From an uncultured Bacteroides sp. (GTDB taxonomy: Bacteria > Bacteroidota > Bacteroidia > Bacteroidales > Bacteroidaceae), in assembly GCA_900555635.1 (NCBI GenBank), contig USLU01000007.1, positions 62,001 to 126,000 of the forward strand: a stretch of 64,000 nucleotides of DNA. Reading direction: 5' to 3'. This document shows positions 7,294 to 16,469 of this stretch, piece after piece. Position 1 is the first letter of the stretch. Every line of letters starts with the position of its first letter. The translations under genes and the position numbers were made by a program. The notes below the pieces were generated by a model. That model had not been told where the DNA came from. It made no database searches and saw only the letters and a list, made by a program, of their open reading frames with translations.

Positions 7294-9177
7294 TTAGTTC
7301 GACTCTATTTCACTAAGTTCCAGCCAACGCAATGTTTTTTCATCAATCAAGTTAGCTATTTCGGGCAAGCGTTTCGACTTTTCCGTCAGTTCGTCTACAG
7401 TAAGAGTACCACTACACAAAGCGTCTTCAATGGCTTTCTTTTCTATTTCCAGTTCGTTTATCTCTCGCTCCAGTTGTTCAAACTCGCGTCTTTCTTTGTA
7501 AGACATACGACGTTTTTCGTTCAGGCGCACCTTGGCAGTCTTATCTTCCTGTGGCTTGGCAGATTCTTTTTCTTTCTCCTGATGTGCTTTCAAGTCTTTC
7601 CAATCCCGGTATTGGGTGTAATTTCCGGGGAAGTCACGAATATCTCCCTGTCCATTGAACACCAAGAGATGGTCTACCACTTTATCCATAAAGTAGCGGT
7701 CATGGCTCACCACGATTACACAACCTTTAAAGTTCTGAAGGTATTCTTCCAATACATTCAGCGTAACGATATCGAGGTCATTAGTCGGCTCATCCAGCAC
7801 AAGGAAATTCGGATTACGCATCAGGACGGTACACAAATAGAGACGACGGCGCTCACCACCACTCAGCTTATAGACATAACTGTGTTGGGTTTCGGGAGTG
7901 AAAAGGAAGTGTTGAAGAAACTGCGATGCAGTCAACTTTTTGCCATTTCCCAGTTCTATGACTTCGGCAATGTCCTGCACCACGTCAATCACTTTCATCT
8001 GTTCATCAAACTGCAAACCCTCTTGCGAATAATACCCGAAGCGGACAGTTTCTCCAATATCCAGTGTTCCACTATCGGCCTGCTCCTGCCCCATCAATAT
8101 CTTGATAAAGGTAGATTTTCCCGTACCATTATTACCAACAATACCCATCTTCTCGTAACGGGCAAAGATATAAGAGAAATCATCCAGTATCTTCAAATCT
8201 CCGAATGACTTATACAAATGATCGGCTTCAAATATCTTACTGCCAATATAAGATGCTTTGACATCCAGTTTTACATTATCATTATTGAAACGCTGTTTGG
8301 CAACCTTTTCCAGTTCATAAAAAGCCTCTTCACGATAACGTGCTTTGTGTCCGCGCGCTTGCGGCATACGACGCATCCAATCCAACTCCGTACGATAAAG
8401 GTTATTGGCACGTTCCACTTCTACTGTTTTAGCTTCAATACGCTCCTGGCGTTTCTCCAGATAATAACTGTAATTACCTTTATATTGATAGATCTGCCGA
8501 TTCTCTATTTCAATAATTTCAGAGCAGACACGATCCAGGAAGTAGCGGTCGTGAGTCACCATCAGCAAACTCAGGTTGTTACGGCGCAAATATTCTTCCA
8601 GCCACTCAGTCATATCAAGATCCAAGTGATTGGTAGGCTCATCCAGAATCAACAAATCGGGCTCTGTAATCAATGTATTGGCAAGAGCTACACGCTTTAA
8701 TTGTCCACCGGACAACTGCTTCACCTGTTGATTAAAGTCATTAATTTTAAGTTGCGAAAGGATTTGCTTTGCCTTTTGCTCGTATTCCCATGCCTTTTCA
8801 TGATCCATGCGAGCCAGAATTTCATCCAATCCCGGATGCCCTTCTGTTTCCATGCAGTGCTCATATTCCTTGATCAGTTCTACGGTACTATTACCATGAT
8901 GGAAACATGCCTCAAGTACCGTCAACTCTTCAGGATAGCGAGGATCCTGTTCCAGGTATCCCACACGCAGATCACGACGGAATGAGATAGTTCCGCTTTC
9001 ATAACCCTCCTTACCGGAAAGAATATTAAGTAAAGTCGTTTTACCACTACCATTTTTTGCTATCAGACCGATACGTTGTCCTTCTGACAAGCCCCAAGAA
9101 ATATTCTCGAATAATACCAGATCGCCAAACGATTTGGTAAGGTTCTCCACCTGAAGAATTGAATTAACTGCTGCCAA
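7294..9177 (-). CDS. uup: ABC-F family ATPase, Uup type
   Basis: 627 aa, two ABC ATPase domains on one chain and no membrane domain, the hallmark of ABC-F proteins that act on ribosomes. Walker A sites are GLIAKNGSGKTT and GIVGNNGTGKST; signatures are LSGGQLKRVALA and LSGGERRRLYLC; both Walker B motifs end in DEPTNxLD. The inter-domain linker has the basic RRMPQARGHKARYRE stretch, and the last 80 residues form a charged coiled coil as in Uup, which binds DNA or ribosomes. Role is inferred as a translation or DNA-repair associated factor rather than antibiotic resistance. It lies between the DUF3805/3806-like gene (27 nt) and the PHP gene (9 nt). Confidence 0.88.
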   Translation of the reverse strand: MAAVNSILQVENLTKSFGDLVLFENISWGLSEGQRIGLIAKNGSGKTTLLNILSGKEGYESGTISFRRDLRVGYLEQDPRYPEELTVLEACFHHGNSTVELIKEYEHCMETEGHPGLDEILARMDHEKAWEYEQKAKQILSQLKINDFNQQVKQLSGGQLKRVALANTLITEPDLLILDEPTNHLDLDMTEWLEEYLRRNNLSLLMVTHDRYFLDRVCSEIIEIENRQIYQYKGNYSYYLEKRQERIEAKTVEVERANNLYRTELDWMRRMPQARGHKARYREEAFYELEKVAKQRFNNDNVKLDVKASYIGSKIFEADHLYKSFGDLKILDDFSYIFARYEKMGIVGNNGTGKSTFIKILMGQEQADSGTLDIGETVRFGYYSQEGLQFDEQMKVIDVVQDIAEVIELGNGKKLTASQFLQHFLFTPETQHSYVYKLSGGERRRLYLCTVLMRNPNFLVLDEPTNDLDIVTLNVLEEYLQNFKGCVIVVSHDRYFMDKVVDHLLVFNGQGDIRDFPGNYTQYRDWKDLKAHQEKEKESAKPQEDKTAKVRLNEKRRMSYKERREFEQLEREINELEIEKKAIEDALCSGTLTVDELTEKSKRLPEIANLIDEKTLRWLELSEIESN

Positions 9178-9204
9178 ATCTCTCTATTTTTTTATTTTTA
9201 ATTC

Positions 9205-10017
9205 TCAATTTTCAAACATCTCCTTATAGGATTCTACGAGGTTACAAGCCTTGCCTTCCTTTATCTTGCTCCATACCAGTTTCATGGGGTCTATCCAAGT
9301 ACCCTTCACTGTATTCAGCAATATAGGCACTTCCCGATTCCCATCTATCAGAGTACGCCATTCCATGCCATCCACTTCGTTAGCAAAAATCACACATAGT
9401 ACAATGCCAAGCGTCAACCAGATTTCTTTCTTTTTGGGAGAAATCACACTTTTATCCACTACCTCTTGCATTTTAAGAATATCCTCTTCCACTCCCTGAA
9501 AATCTTTTTTCAGGATATCTTTTATAGAGGTATCCACCCACTCGTATGCTTCATTTATCTGGTAGATTTCAGATAGCCGCACCGGAATAATTTCAGGCAG
9601 GTATTTCACACCTTCCTTACGAATTTCCAATGATGCCATGATTTTTTCGGCCTCTGCAACGCTGCCTCCTTTGCTCACCGTAAAGGAACATTCAAACAAG
9701 ATATCATCTACCCCAGCATACCACAGATGAGAAGTATAATATGCACCATCCTCCTCAAACATTTCTTTACTGTATGCACATTCCATCTGCCCGATGCTGA
9801 CCGAAGTAGCCGACGAGTTCTCTTTCAATTCAGCCCGTACAGCATCTTTGCCAAAAGTCGCATTTCCTTTATAAGCCGAAATGCGAAAATTCCCCGTCCA
9901 TTCGGTAGGATTATAAAAGAGGAATGTACCTTCTTCCGCTTCGAACTCATTCCAATCTGCCGGATAAATCATAGAAAACCATGCTCCCGGAGAGATAAAT
10001 TTCTTACTTTGTTCCAT
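9205..10017 (-). CDS. Uncharacterised protein resembling DUF3805/DUF3806
   Basis: 270 aa with no signal peptide or membrane segment apart from one short hydrophobic strand (LTLGIVLCVIFANEV) that fits a buried helix. The first 130 residues (KKFISPGAWFSMIYPADWNEF, then alternating strands) look like the PsbP/Mog1-like fold assigned to DUF3805 in Bacteroides, and the last 120 residues, with GMEWRTLID and PILLNTVKGTWIDP, resemble DUF3806. These family names are from memory of similar proteins and were not searched. It is the first gene of a leftward operon with uup and the PHP phosphatase, so it may be a cytoplasmic partner or simply co-transcribed. Function unknown. Confidence 0.65.
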   Translation of the reverse strand: MEQSKKFISPGAWFSMIYPADWNEFEAEEGTFLFYNPTEWTGNFRISAYKGNATFGKDAVRAELKENSSATSVSIGQMECAYSKEMFEEDGAYYTSHLWYAGVDDILFECSFTVSKGGSVAEAEKIMASLEIRKEGVKYLPEIIPVRLSEIYQINEAYEWVDTSIKDILKKDFQGVEEDILKMQEVVDKSVISPKKKEIWLTLGIVLCVIFANEVDGMEWRTLIDGNREVPILLNTVKGTWIDPMKLVWSKIKEGKACNLVESYKEMFEN

Positions 10018-10103
10018 AATAATAAACTAATTCGTGCGAAGTCCATCCTCGCTATTCCTCGCAAAAGTAACATTCCCGCCGTTGATATGCAAACAAACGG
10101 ACA

Positions 10104-10142
10104 CTAAAAAAACAGCCGATTCTCACGAACCGGCTGTTCCAA
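10104..10142 (-). terminator. Intrinsic terminator of the left SusC/SusD operon
   Basis: On the minus strand the stem acagccg / cggctgt is followed by seven T. It lies 145 nt after the SusD stop. Its sequence is almost the same as the terminator of the right operon at 22386-22424. Confidence 0.88.
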
Positions 10143-10282
10143 TCATCATCTATGAATGAAGACCATTATAGCCTTCAATATTTTATTCAGTCTACTGAAT
10201 TATAGCTGAAAATCTATTAAATCTTTAATTTTGGATACAAAGATAGTGAATTTGCATCATAAAATACAATGTAATGAAAAAA

Positions 10283-12130
10283 TTAGTTTTGGGCAGTATC
10301 CCACCATACGGGCAAAGTCCATACATCCTCGGCAGCATTCCAAAGTGCAATTGAAGTATCAGCTCCGGGAACAGTGGCACCGATAGCTTGCAGATTGTCC
10401 GTATTGTAGTTGAGTTCATGACTGCATTGTTGCCAACGACGGAACTGTTTACCTTGCGGAATACCTTTTTGGGCTGTAGCATCTACACCATAGCGTGCAG
10501 GAATATTCCAACCTAAGAAAAGTTCCGGATTGAAGTCGTAACGACGCATATCGTTCCAAATTTCCATGGAGAAATGCAATGCCAAACGCTTTTGAGTAAG
10601 AATCTTGCCTAAAGTAATATTCTCTTTAGTACCAATGCCATTGCTCAAATAGTTGTCAATGTCGGCTTGTGTCATAGGAGAGAACGAGGGACATGCTTCC
10701 AAATTGGCATCTTCACGGCACCACACTTTCAACTTATCGTTCATACCATCGATACTGGCTACAATACCTTTCTTATAAGCATCAAAAGCCGCTCCCTTAT
10801 TACCCTGGTTAAAGAGTACCTCTGCACGTATGAAGCAAGCTTCGGCATAAGTTCCAATATAAGTAGGAGACGACACGCGAGTATAGAAAGTTCCCGATTC
10901 GCGAGAGGCATCAGTGCCATCACGACGATAAAGCAAGTCAGGACGTCCTTGGTAAGCTTTACACTGACTGGTACACTCTACATAAATAGTATCACCCTTA
11001 CGGGTAGGAGATTCACTATCAATCCACCAGCTTTTGGCTGCCGAGAAGTTCGATCTCAACGGTCCGCCGGTAAGGCTGGGACTATCATTGCTAATCATAT
11101 CTACACCCATAGAACGACGCCAACCGTCTTTGAACTTCACCCCTGCGGGCGAATTACTTGATTGCTGCGAATATGCCCAAGGTAAGATCTTATCGGCACG
11201 CGGGTCTTCTATTCCATTTCCGGCAAAATTGGTAAGATTATCATAGAGCATCTTGGTAGGCATATAGCCGGCATTCATGCCACATACGGAAAAGAGCGGT
11301 GAGTAATCAACCGGTTCGTCCCATCCCAATACATCATGCGAATTATTGGCATCAATATGATTGAATACGGTATTGTCGGCATTACTTTGCTGAGCCTTGT
11401 CAAGACAAGCCAAGATTTCTGTGGCATCGTATTTTCCTTCAAGATAACTTCCTGCACCCTTTTTGATAAGCTTGTTGATGTAACGTGCTTTAAGCAAGTA
11501 TGCCAATTTGAGCCACTTGTCTACACTACCACCGTTCCAAATATCGCCCACAGCCAACGCAGTAGTCGCAGACCCTTGCTCTTTTTGGAACATCTCGATA
11601 GCGGTGTCAAGATCGGTCAAACAGCCCAAGTAAATCGTTTTTCCATCGTTATAGGTAGGAGTAACACCGGCTTCGGCCTCACTTGACTTGTAAGGCATTT
11701 CTCCATAAAGGTCCGTCATGAGCATAAAGCCATAGGCGCGTATTACACGAGCTGCGCCCACATAATGCCAAGCTTCGGCTGCCGTAGCCTTGTCAATCAA
11801 GAACGGAATATTTACAGCAGCTCCACAGAACCACCACTGGTAAGGAGTGGTAACCGCAGCAGTCTGAGGACTCCAATAAGACATACTCCAATAAGAACCG
11901 CCGTCATAGTAGCGTGTCCAATCGCCCATAGACATACTGGAGCGCCAAGCAGCAAACTGGGTGGCACTGTTGGTATAAAATTCAATATGTGCCAATCGTG
12001 AGTCATAGGTCGCATTTTCAGCTGTGGGATTTTCGGGATCGACATTTACATCGAGCCAGTCACTACACCCCGAAAACAAAGTCATAAGGGCACCCGCACT
12101 ACATAATATCATAGATTTGAATAGTTTCAT
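10283..12130 (-). CDS. SusD/RagB-family outer-membrane lipoprotein (left pair)
   Basis: 615 aa. A lipoprotein signal peptide ends in lipobox LFSGC, and the mature N-terminus SDWLDVNVDPENPT is typical of the SusD-like_2 branch. SusD proteins cap the SusC channel on the cell surface and bind the nutrient, which is then pulled through in a TonB-driven step. The helical TPR-like region is spread through residues 80-270 and the conserved KWLKLAYLLKARYINKL helix is present. It starts 21 nt after the SusC stop, so the two are one transcript. No glycoside hydrolase, peptidase or sulfatase is adjacent, so the substrate cannot be guessed. Confidence 0.92.
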   Translation of the reverse strand: MKLFKSMILCSAGALMTLFSGCSDWLDVNVDPENPTAENATYDSRLAHIEFYTNSATQFAAWRSSMSMGDWTRYYDGGSYWSMSYWSPQTAAVTTPYQWWFCGAAVNIPFLIDKATAAEAWHYVGAARVIRAYGFMLMTDLYGEMPYKSSEAEAGVTPTYNDGKTIYLGCLTDLDTAIEMFQKEQGSATTALAVGDIWNGGSVDKWLKLAYLLKARYINKLIKKGAGSYLEGKYDATEILACLDKAQQSNADNTVFNHIDANNSHDVLGWDEPVDYSPLFSVCGMNAGYMPTKMLYDNLTNFAGNGIEDPRADKILPWAYSQQSSNSPAGVKFKDGWRRSMGVDMISNDSPSLTGGPLRSNFSAAKSWWIDSESPTRKGDTIYVECTSQCKAYQGRPDLLYRRDGTDASRESGTFYTRVSSPTYIGTYAEACFIRAEVLFNQGNKGAAFDAYKKGIVASIDGMNDKLKVWCREDANLEACPSFSPMTQADIDNYLSNGIGTKENITLGKILTQKRLALHFSMEIWNDMRRYDFNPELFLGWNIPARYGVDATAQKGIPQGKQFRRWQQCSHELNYNTDNLQAIGATVPGADTSIALWNAAEDVWTLPVWWDTAQN

Positions 12131-12151
12131 ATTGCTTCTGTTTTTTAAGAG

Positions 12152-15100
12152 TTAGAAAGTAAGATTCAAGCCAAACGACATGGTAGAAGTGGCAGGTACA
12201 CCGCAGTAGTCAAATCCTACAGATGATGAACCACCTACACCTGCACCGGCGGCAGCCACTTCGGGGTCACCATCGTAATTGGTGATGAGCAATAGATTGG
12301 TAGCCGCTACCGATACCGAAGCACGCTTTACAAATCCAATCTTGGCAAGCCACGTTTTAGGAAACTCATAGCTCAATGAAACAGAGCGTAAACGCAAAGA
12401 GTTAACATCAGTAATATAGTTGGCAGACTCCTTGGAGTAATAGTTCTGATAGTAATCCTTAATGATGTTGTAACCGCTCATTTGTACTCCATTGAAAGTA
12501 TAGGTTTTATCGGCTTCCCAAGTATTGGTCACTGTTTCACCTTTGGAATTGACACCCGTCACGGTAAGAGGACGATTGCGTACATCAGCAGAGAACCGGC
12601 TTACACCGCTGTTGTCCATAGCATATTGAGTACCATTAACCACATCACCACCTACACGGAACTCCCATAGCATATTGAAAGTAAAATTCTTCCAAGTAAG
12701 GGTATTGTTCAATCCACCGGTAAACGATGACTCACGATTACCTACGGCTACAAGGGTCTTGTCATAAGTAGGCATACCATTTTTGTCGAGTATCACCTCA
12801 CCGGCCTCATTACGTTTCCATTTAGTACCGGCAATACCCATAAAATCTCCACCGCTGAACGAGGCTGCCTGCATACCGGCATATTGCACATCAGTGACAT
12901 ACATAACACCCATACCTTCGGGAAGCCCATCCAAAGTACCGCGGTTACCTGCCATATTCAGACCAATATCCCATGTCCAGTCTTTAGTCTGTATGGGAGT
13001 TCCCGAAATAGAAAGTTCCATACCTTTATTATATACATTGCCCGCATTGATACTCCAAAAGATGTAACCGGTAGATTGCGGACCGCGAGGAGCAAGAATC
13101 TGATTATATGAATCGTTGGTATAGTATGCGTAGTCTATGTGCAGACGGTTTTTGAAGAAACTCAATTCCACGCCTATTTCGGTAGACTTGGTCATTTCGG
13201 GTTTCAGTTTGTCATTACCGCGTGTCCAAGTATTGCCCACACCTACCGTACCGTCAAGATAGGTACCGGTAGGCCACAAGGCAGTTTCCAATTCGTACAC
13301 ACCGGTATCTTTACCTACCTTGGCCCACGATGCACGCAGTTTACCAAAGTTGAGCACACTATCATCCAGCCAACCGAGCTTCTGCAACGCTTCAGTAAAT
13401 ACAAATGAACCGCTTACCGAGGGATAGAAGTATGAACGATTTTCAAGAGGAAGAGTAGAAGTCCAGTCATTACGACCACTCACTGTGAGATAAAGCATAT
13501 TTTTCCACGATGCACGAAATTCTCCAAAAGTTCCTACCAAACGTTTCTTAGTAGCTGCATGTGTGAATTGTTTGTTGTCTTTACTGGCATTGGCGTATGA
13601 GAAGAAATCTGGAACAGAAAAATTCCAAGCCATCATCGAGCTACGGTCTGTTTTGGTTTCATCCATTGTAGCACCCAACAAAAGATTTAGGTCGAAATCA
13701 CCAAACTTATGGCTCATGTTCGACATAAAATCATGACTCATATAGCGGAACTGCTGGGTATTGTCACTCATCATACCTTTTTGCCACACTTGTTTGAGCA
13801 CGCCATTGGCAGCCAAACGGTTGGAAGCGGTTTGGGTATAACGGTCAATACCAACTTTATAAGAGACAAACCACCATTTGGCAATATCGGCTTTTATACT
13901 GAGCATCCCATTGAAACGGTCAATGTCATCGTACATTCGGTTACGATTGACAATCCAATAGGGGTTGTCGCGTTCGTCCCATGGATCAAGGCGATCGCCA
14001 AATAAACGATAACGGGTACCATCCTCGTTCTGATAGTGGGTCATTTGATCGAAAGGCGACCAGTTGTACACACCATAAAGAGCACCATTACCACTCGAAT
14101 TATAAAGCCCGGCACCCGTCAAAGTACGGTCAGTATGAGCATCGCTATAAGCGGCGCTGGCGCTAAAAGTAAAGATTCCTACCTTCTGCTCACCATTGAA
14201 ACGGAAAGCATATTTCTTGTATCCGGTTTCGGGCACAACACCTACTTGATCATAGTAAGATCCTGAAAGATAGAATTTACTATTCTTGGTACCCCCAGCT
14301 ACGCTAGCACTTTCATCGAAAATATTTCCGCCTTGGAAGAAATCATCTATGTTATCATAAGTAGCTGCATTCGACTTCTCTCCCCACGAAGTATAGGCAA
14401 AGTCATTAAACACAGTACCGGTATAGTTCTTCTTTGAATCATATTGGTCTTCCATATATCCACGGGCATATTGACGCTGTGTTTGCGGCAGGCTCTTCAC
14501 CCATGATGCAGTAAACTTAGAATTGATATTTACCTCAACCACGCCCTCTTTACCTTTCTTGGTAGTGATAAGAATAACGCCGTTGGCTGCACGTGAGCCG
14601 TATAGCGCGGCAGCAGCAGGACCTTTGAGCACCGACATACTCTCTATATCTTCGGGGTTGATATCCATCAAACGGTTGGAAGTAGTAGAGGCCGAACGCA
14701 TGGAACCATCGAAAGCCGAATTGCCCACTACTGATGAAGAGTTATCAAAAATAACACCATCCACCACAAAGAGCGGTTGATTGTCTTTGCCTTCAGCACC
14801 CGACGTTCCTCCACGCAATATAATCTGAGCACCCGCACCAGCGGCACCGGATGACTGAGTAATATTCACACCGGCCACTTTCCCCGAAAGCGATGAAATA
14901 GGATTTGCGGTTTTTATGCGCATTAGTTCTTCACCTTTCACATCTTCCATGGAGTAGCCCAAAGCTTTTTTCTCTTTCTTAATACCCATAGCCGTAACAA
15001 CGACCTCATCTAACGATTGGGTATCATCTTTCAATGTAACAGTATAAGCACTCGCTGCTCCTACTCTTACTTCTTCCGTAACATATCCAACAAATGAAAC

Positions 15101-15358
15101 TACCAGTGTGCCACCCACAGCTGCATTCACTGAAAAATTTCCGTCGATGTCCGTCACGGCACCTGTACCGGACCCCTTTACCAATATGCTGGCACCGATG
15201 ATTGGCTCACCTGCAGCATCTACAACTTTACCTGTAATTTTCTTGACTTGCTGAGTACTTTGGGAACTTGGCACATTTTCGGCAGCTTTTACCGAATAAG
15301 GGGATACCATCCCAAACAATGCAAGCAACACTAATGATAAGCAATAATTTCTTTTCAT
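12152..15358 (-). CDS. SusC-family TonB-dependent outer-membrane transporter (left, expressed form)
   Basis: 1068 aa. Order: signal peptide (residues 1 to about 25, ending VKAAE), a carboxypeptidase-regulatory-like domain (about 38-115, KKITGKVVDAAGEP...), the SusC signature VVVTAMGIKKEKKALGYS, plug (VVDGVIFDNSS, SVLKGPAAAALYGSRAANG) and a long beta-barrel ending in the terminal strand FGLNLTF. It imports a nutrient bound by the SusD partner using TonB energy. Codons 30-75 lie in a 136-bp block that is repeated, inverted, at the 5' end of the divergent susC; everything upstream of the block (promoter and signal peptide) is found only here. This is therefore the currently expressible member of a probable inversion pair. 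Confidence 0.94.
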   Translation of the reverse strand: MKRNYCLSLVLLALFGMVSPYSVKAAENVPSSQSTQQVKKITGKVVDAAGEPIIGASILVKGSGTGAVTDIDGNFSVNAAVGGTLVVSFVGYVTEEVRVGAASAYTVTLKDDTQSLDEVVVTAMGIKKEKKALGYSMEDVKGEELMRIKTANPISSLSGKVAGVNITQSSGAAGAGAQIILRGGTSGAEGKDNQPLFVVDGVIFDNSSSVVGNSAFDGSMRSASTTSNRLMDINPEDIESMSVLKGPAAAALYGSRAANGVILITTKKGKEGVVEVNINSKFTASWVKSLPQTQRQYARGYMEDQYDSKKNYTGTVFNDFAYTSWGEKSNAATYDNIDDFFQGGNIFDESASVAGGTKNSKFYLSGSYYDQVGVVPETGYKKYAFRFNGEQKVGIFTFSASAAYSDAHTDRTLTGAGLYNSSGNGALYGVYNWSPFDQMTHYQNEDGTRYRLFGDRLDPWDERDNPYWIVNRNRMYDDIDRFNGMLSIKADIAKWWFVSYKVGIDRYTQTASNRLAANGVLKQVWQKGMMSDNTQQFRYMSHDFMSNMSHKFGDFDLNLLLGATMDETKTDRSSMMAWNFSVPDFFSYANASKDNKQFTHAATKKRLVGTFGEFRASWKNMLYLTVSGRNDWTSTLPLENRSYFYPSVSGSFVFTEALQKLGWLDDSVLNFGKLRASWAKVGKDTGVYELETALWPTGTYLDGTVGVGNTWTRGNDKLKPEMTKSTEIGVELSFFKNRLHIDYAYYTNDSYNQILAPRGPQSTGYIFWSINAGNVYNKGMELSISGTPIQTKDWTWDIGLNMAGNRGTLDGLPEGMGVMYVTDVQYAGMQAASFSGGDFMGIAGTKWKRNEAGEVILDKNGMPTYDKTLVAVGNRESSFTGGLNNTLTWKNFTFNMLWEFRVGGDVVNGTQYAMDNSGVSRFSADVRNRPLTVTGVNSKGETVTNTWEADKTYTFNGVQMSGYNIIKDYYQNYYSKESANYITDVNSLRLRSVSLSYEFPKTWLAKIGFVKRASVSVAATNLLLITNYDGDPEVAAAGAGVGGSSSVGFDYCGVPATSTMSFGLNLTF
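15135..15270. repeat. Left copy of 136-bp inverted repeat within the susC pair
   Basis: The reverse complement of this block matches 16510-16645 at 126 of 136 positions by hand alignment, with the outermost 24 bp (15247-15270) identical. Homology stops abruptly at 15270 on the promoter side and weakens to ordinary protein-level similarity beyond 15135. It encodes the start of the regulatory-like domain of the left SusC. Confidence 0.92.
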
Positions 15359-15383
15359 AAGCTCTATTATTTGGATTTGTTTG

Positions 15384-15391
15384 CAAACATA
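15384..15391 (-). promoter_or_regulatory. -7 element for the left susC
   Basis: The minus strand reads TATGTTTG, matching TAnnTTTG, 25 nt upstream of the start codon. No clear TTTG lies at -33. It is inside the putative invertible segment, so it would drive the right operon after inversion. Confidence 0.5.
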
Positions 15392-16261
15392 TAAATAAAT
15401 TTAGCAATTTCCTCGGAAAATAGACTAAATATTACTAAATAAATATTAAATCATTTGCATTTATACTTTCGCAAAGTTTAGGATAATTATTTAAATATCC
15501 GGAAATATAGCAGAATAAAGACATTATATCACATATAATCTATTATATATGTCATTAAAACACTATTTCAAGTATATTTATCACATTTAGGCATTGTACA
15601 TGTACTAAAAAAAACATTATTCCATAAATATAAGCAGGCATATATAACTATTTTTATATAACATATCACTGTTTTATAAGATTACACCCATTCTAAAAAG
15701 CTTTGCAATTATAAATTAGTCGAAACAATTCATAAGATCATAAAAAAATAGTGTTTGAGTATTAATTTATGGACAGCAGACAAATAGTATCTATTAACAT
15801 ATATTTAAAAAGCACACATTAACAAAATGGCAGTCAATATGTATTTATATCGCCATTTATTAACTAAACATCTGACAATAAACATTATATACTATATAAT
15901 AGAAAGAAATATGGAGTGGTAGCAAATGAGTTGCTTCCAACCCATAGAGTTTTCATATTTTGTTGTCGCATACAAATCAAAGTAGTGTAAAAACAGCTAA
16001 TGCCGGCAAGATATACTTACTTTATATCGGCCGATTCTGTAGTCATAATACGCAATAGCACATATGTTTTTACCTGTAAAAACGTATAGACGAGGGGTTG
16101 TAACAAGTTAATTTAAATATTCTCAAGCTTCTGAAGTAATTTCACGAGTAGTGCGTTCAATAAAGCATACCCAATTTCGCACAATACAAAGTAAGTCCAA
16201 ATAAGCTCCTCGTTTTCGCTTCTTTTTACTTATAGATGAATGGTTACTATTCTGATTTTTC

Positions 16262-16340
16262 CGGCACCGGGGAAGAGTATGTTCCTCGGTGTCGGAGGTG
16301 ATGCTCCTCGGTGCCGAACCCCTTGTTCCTCGGTGTCGAA
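16262..16340. repeat. 22-nt-period repeat array in the susC intergenic region
   Basis: Three direct copies of tgYtcctcggtgYcgRa start at 16280, 16302 and 16324, exactly 22 nt apart, preceded by one inverted copy (cggcaccggggaaga, 16262-16276). GC content is far above the surrounding AT-rich DNA. Same architecture but a different word from the arrays at 342-434 and 42995-43173. Confidence 0.85.
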
Positions 16341-16469
16341 GAAATGCCCCCTTTAGAAGGTGTTCTGGCAAAGGATATAGAATGGAATAAAAAACACATC
16401 TATATTTACAACCAATATCAGTTGTAAACCTACGTAAACCTTATAGCACAACCATTCAATAAATGCGGC

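Larger units (their letters stand above)
15359..16469. other. 1.1-kb intergenic region between the two susC genes
   Basis: Very AT-rich with no convincing gene. It holds the leftward -7 element at 15384-15391 and the 22-nt array at 16262-16340. An 82-codon minus-strand reading frame at 16123-16371 is built partly from that array and is not credible as a gene. No ECF sigma factor, anti-sigma factor or hybrid two-component regulator, the usual controllers of SusC/SusD pairs, is present here. Confidence 0.8.

Noticed and set aside
7474..8985. Long plus-strand reading frames opposite the ABC-F gene
   Set aside because: Antisense shadows of a well-conserved gene, with no protein features of their own.
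16123..16371. 82-codon minus-strand reading frame in the susC intergenic region
   Set aside because: Partly made of the 22-nt repeat array; no recognisable protein features or start context.
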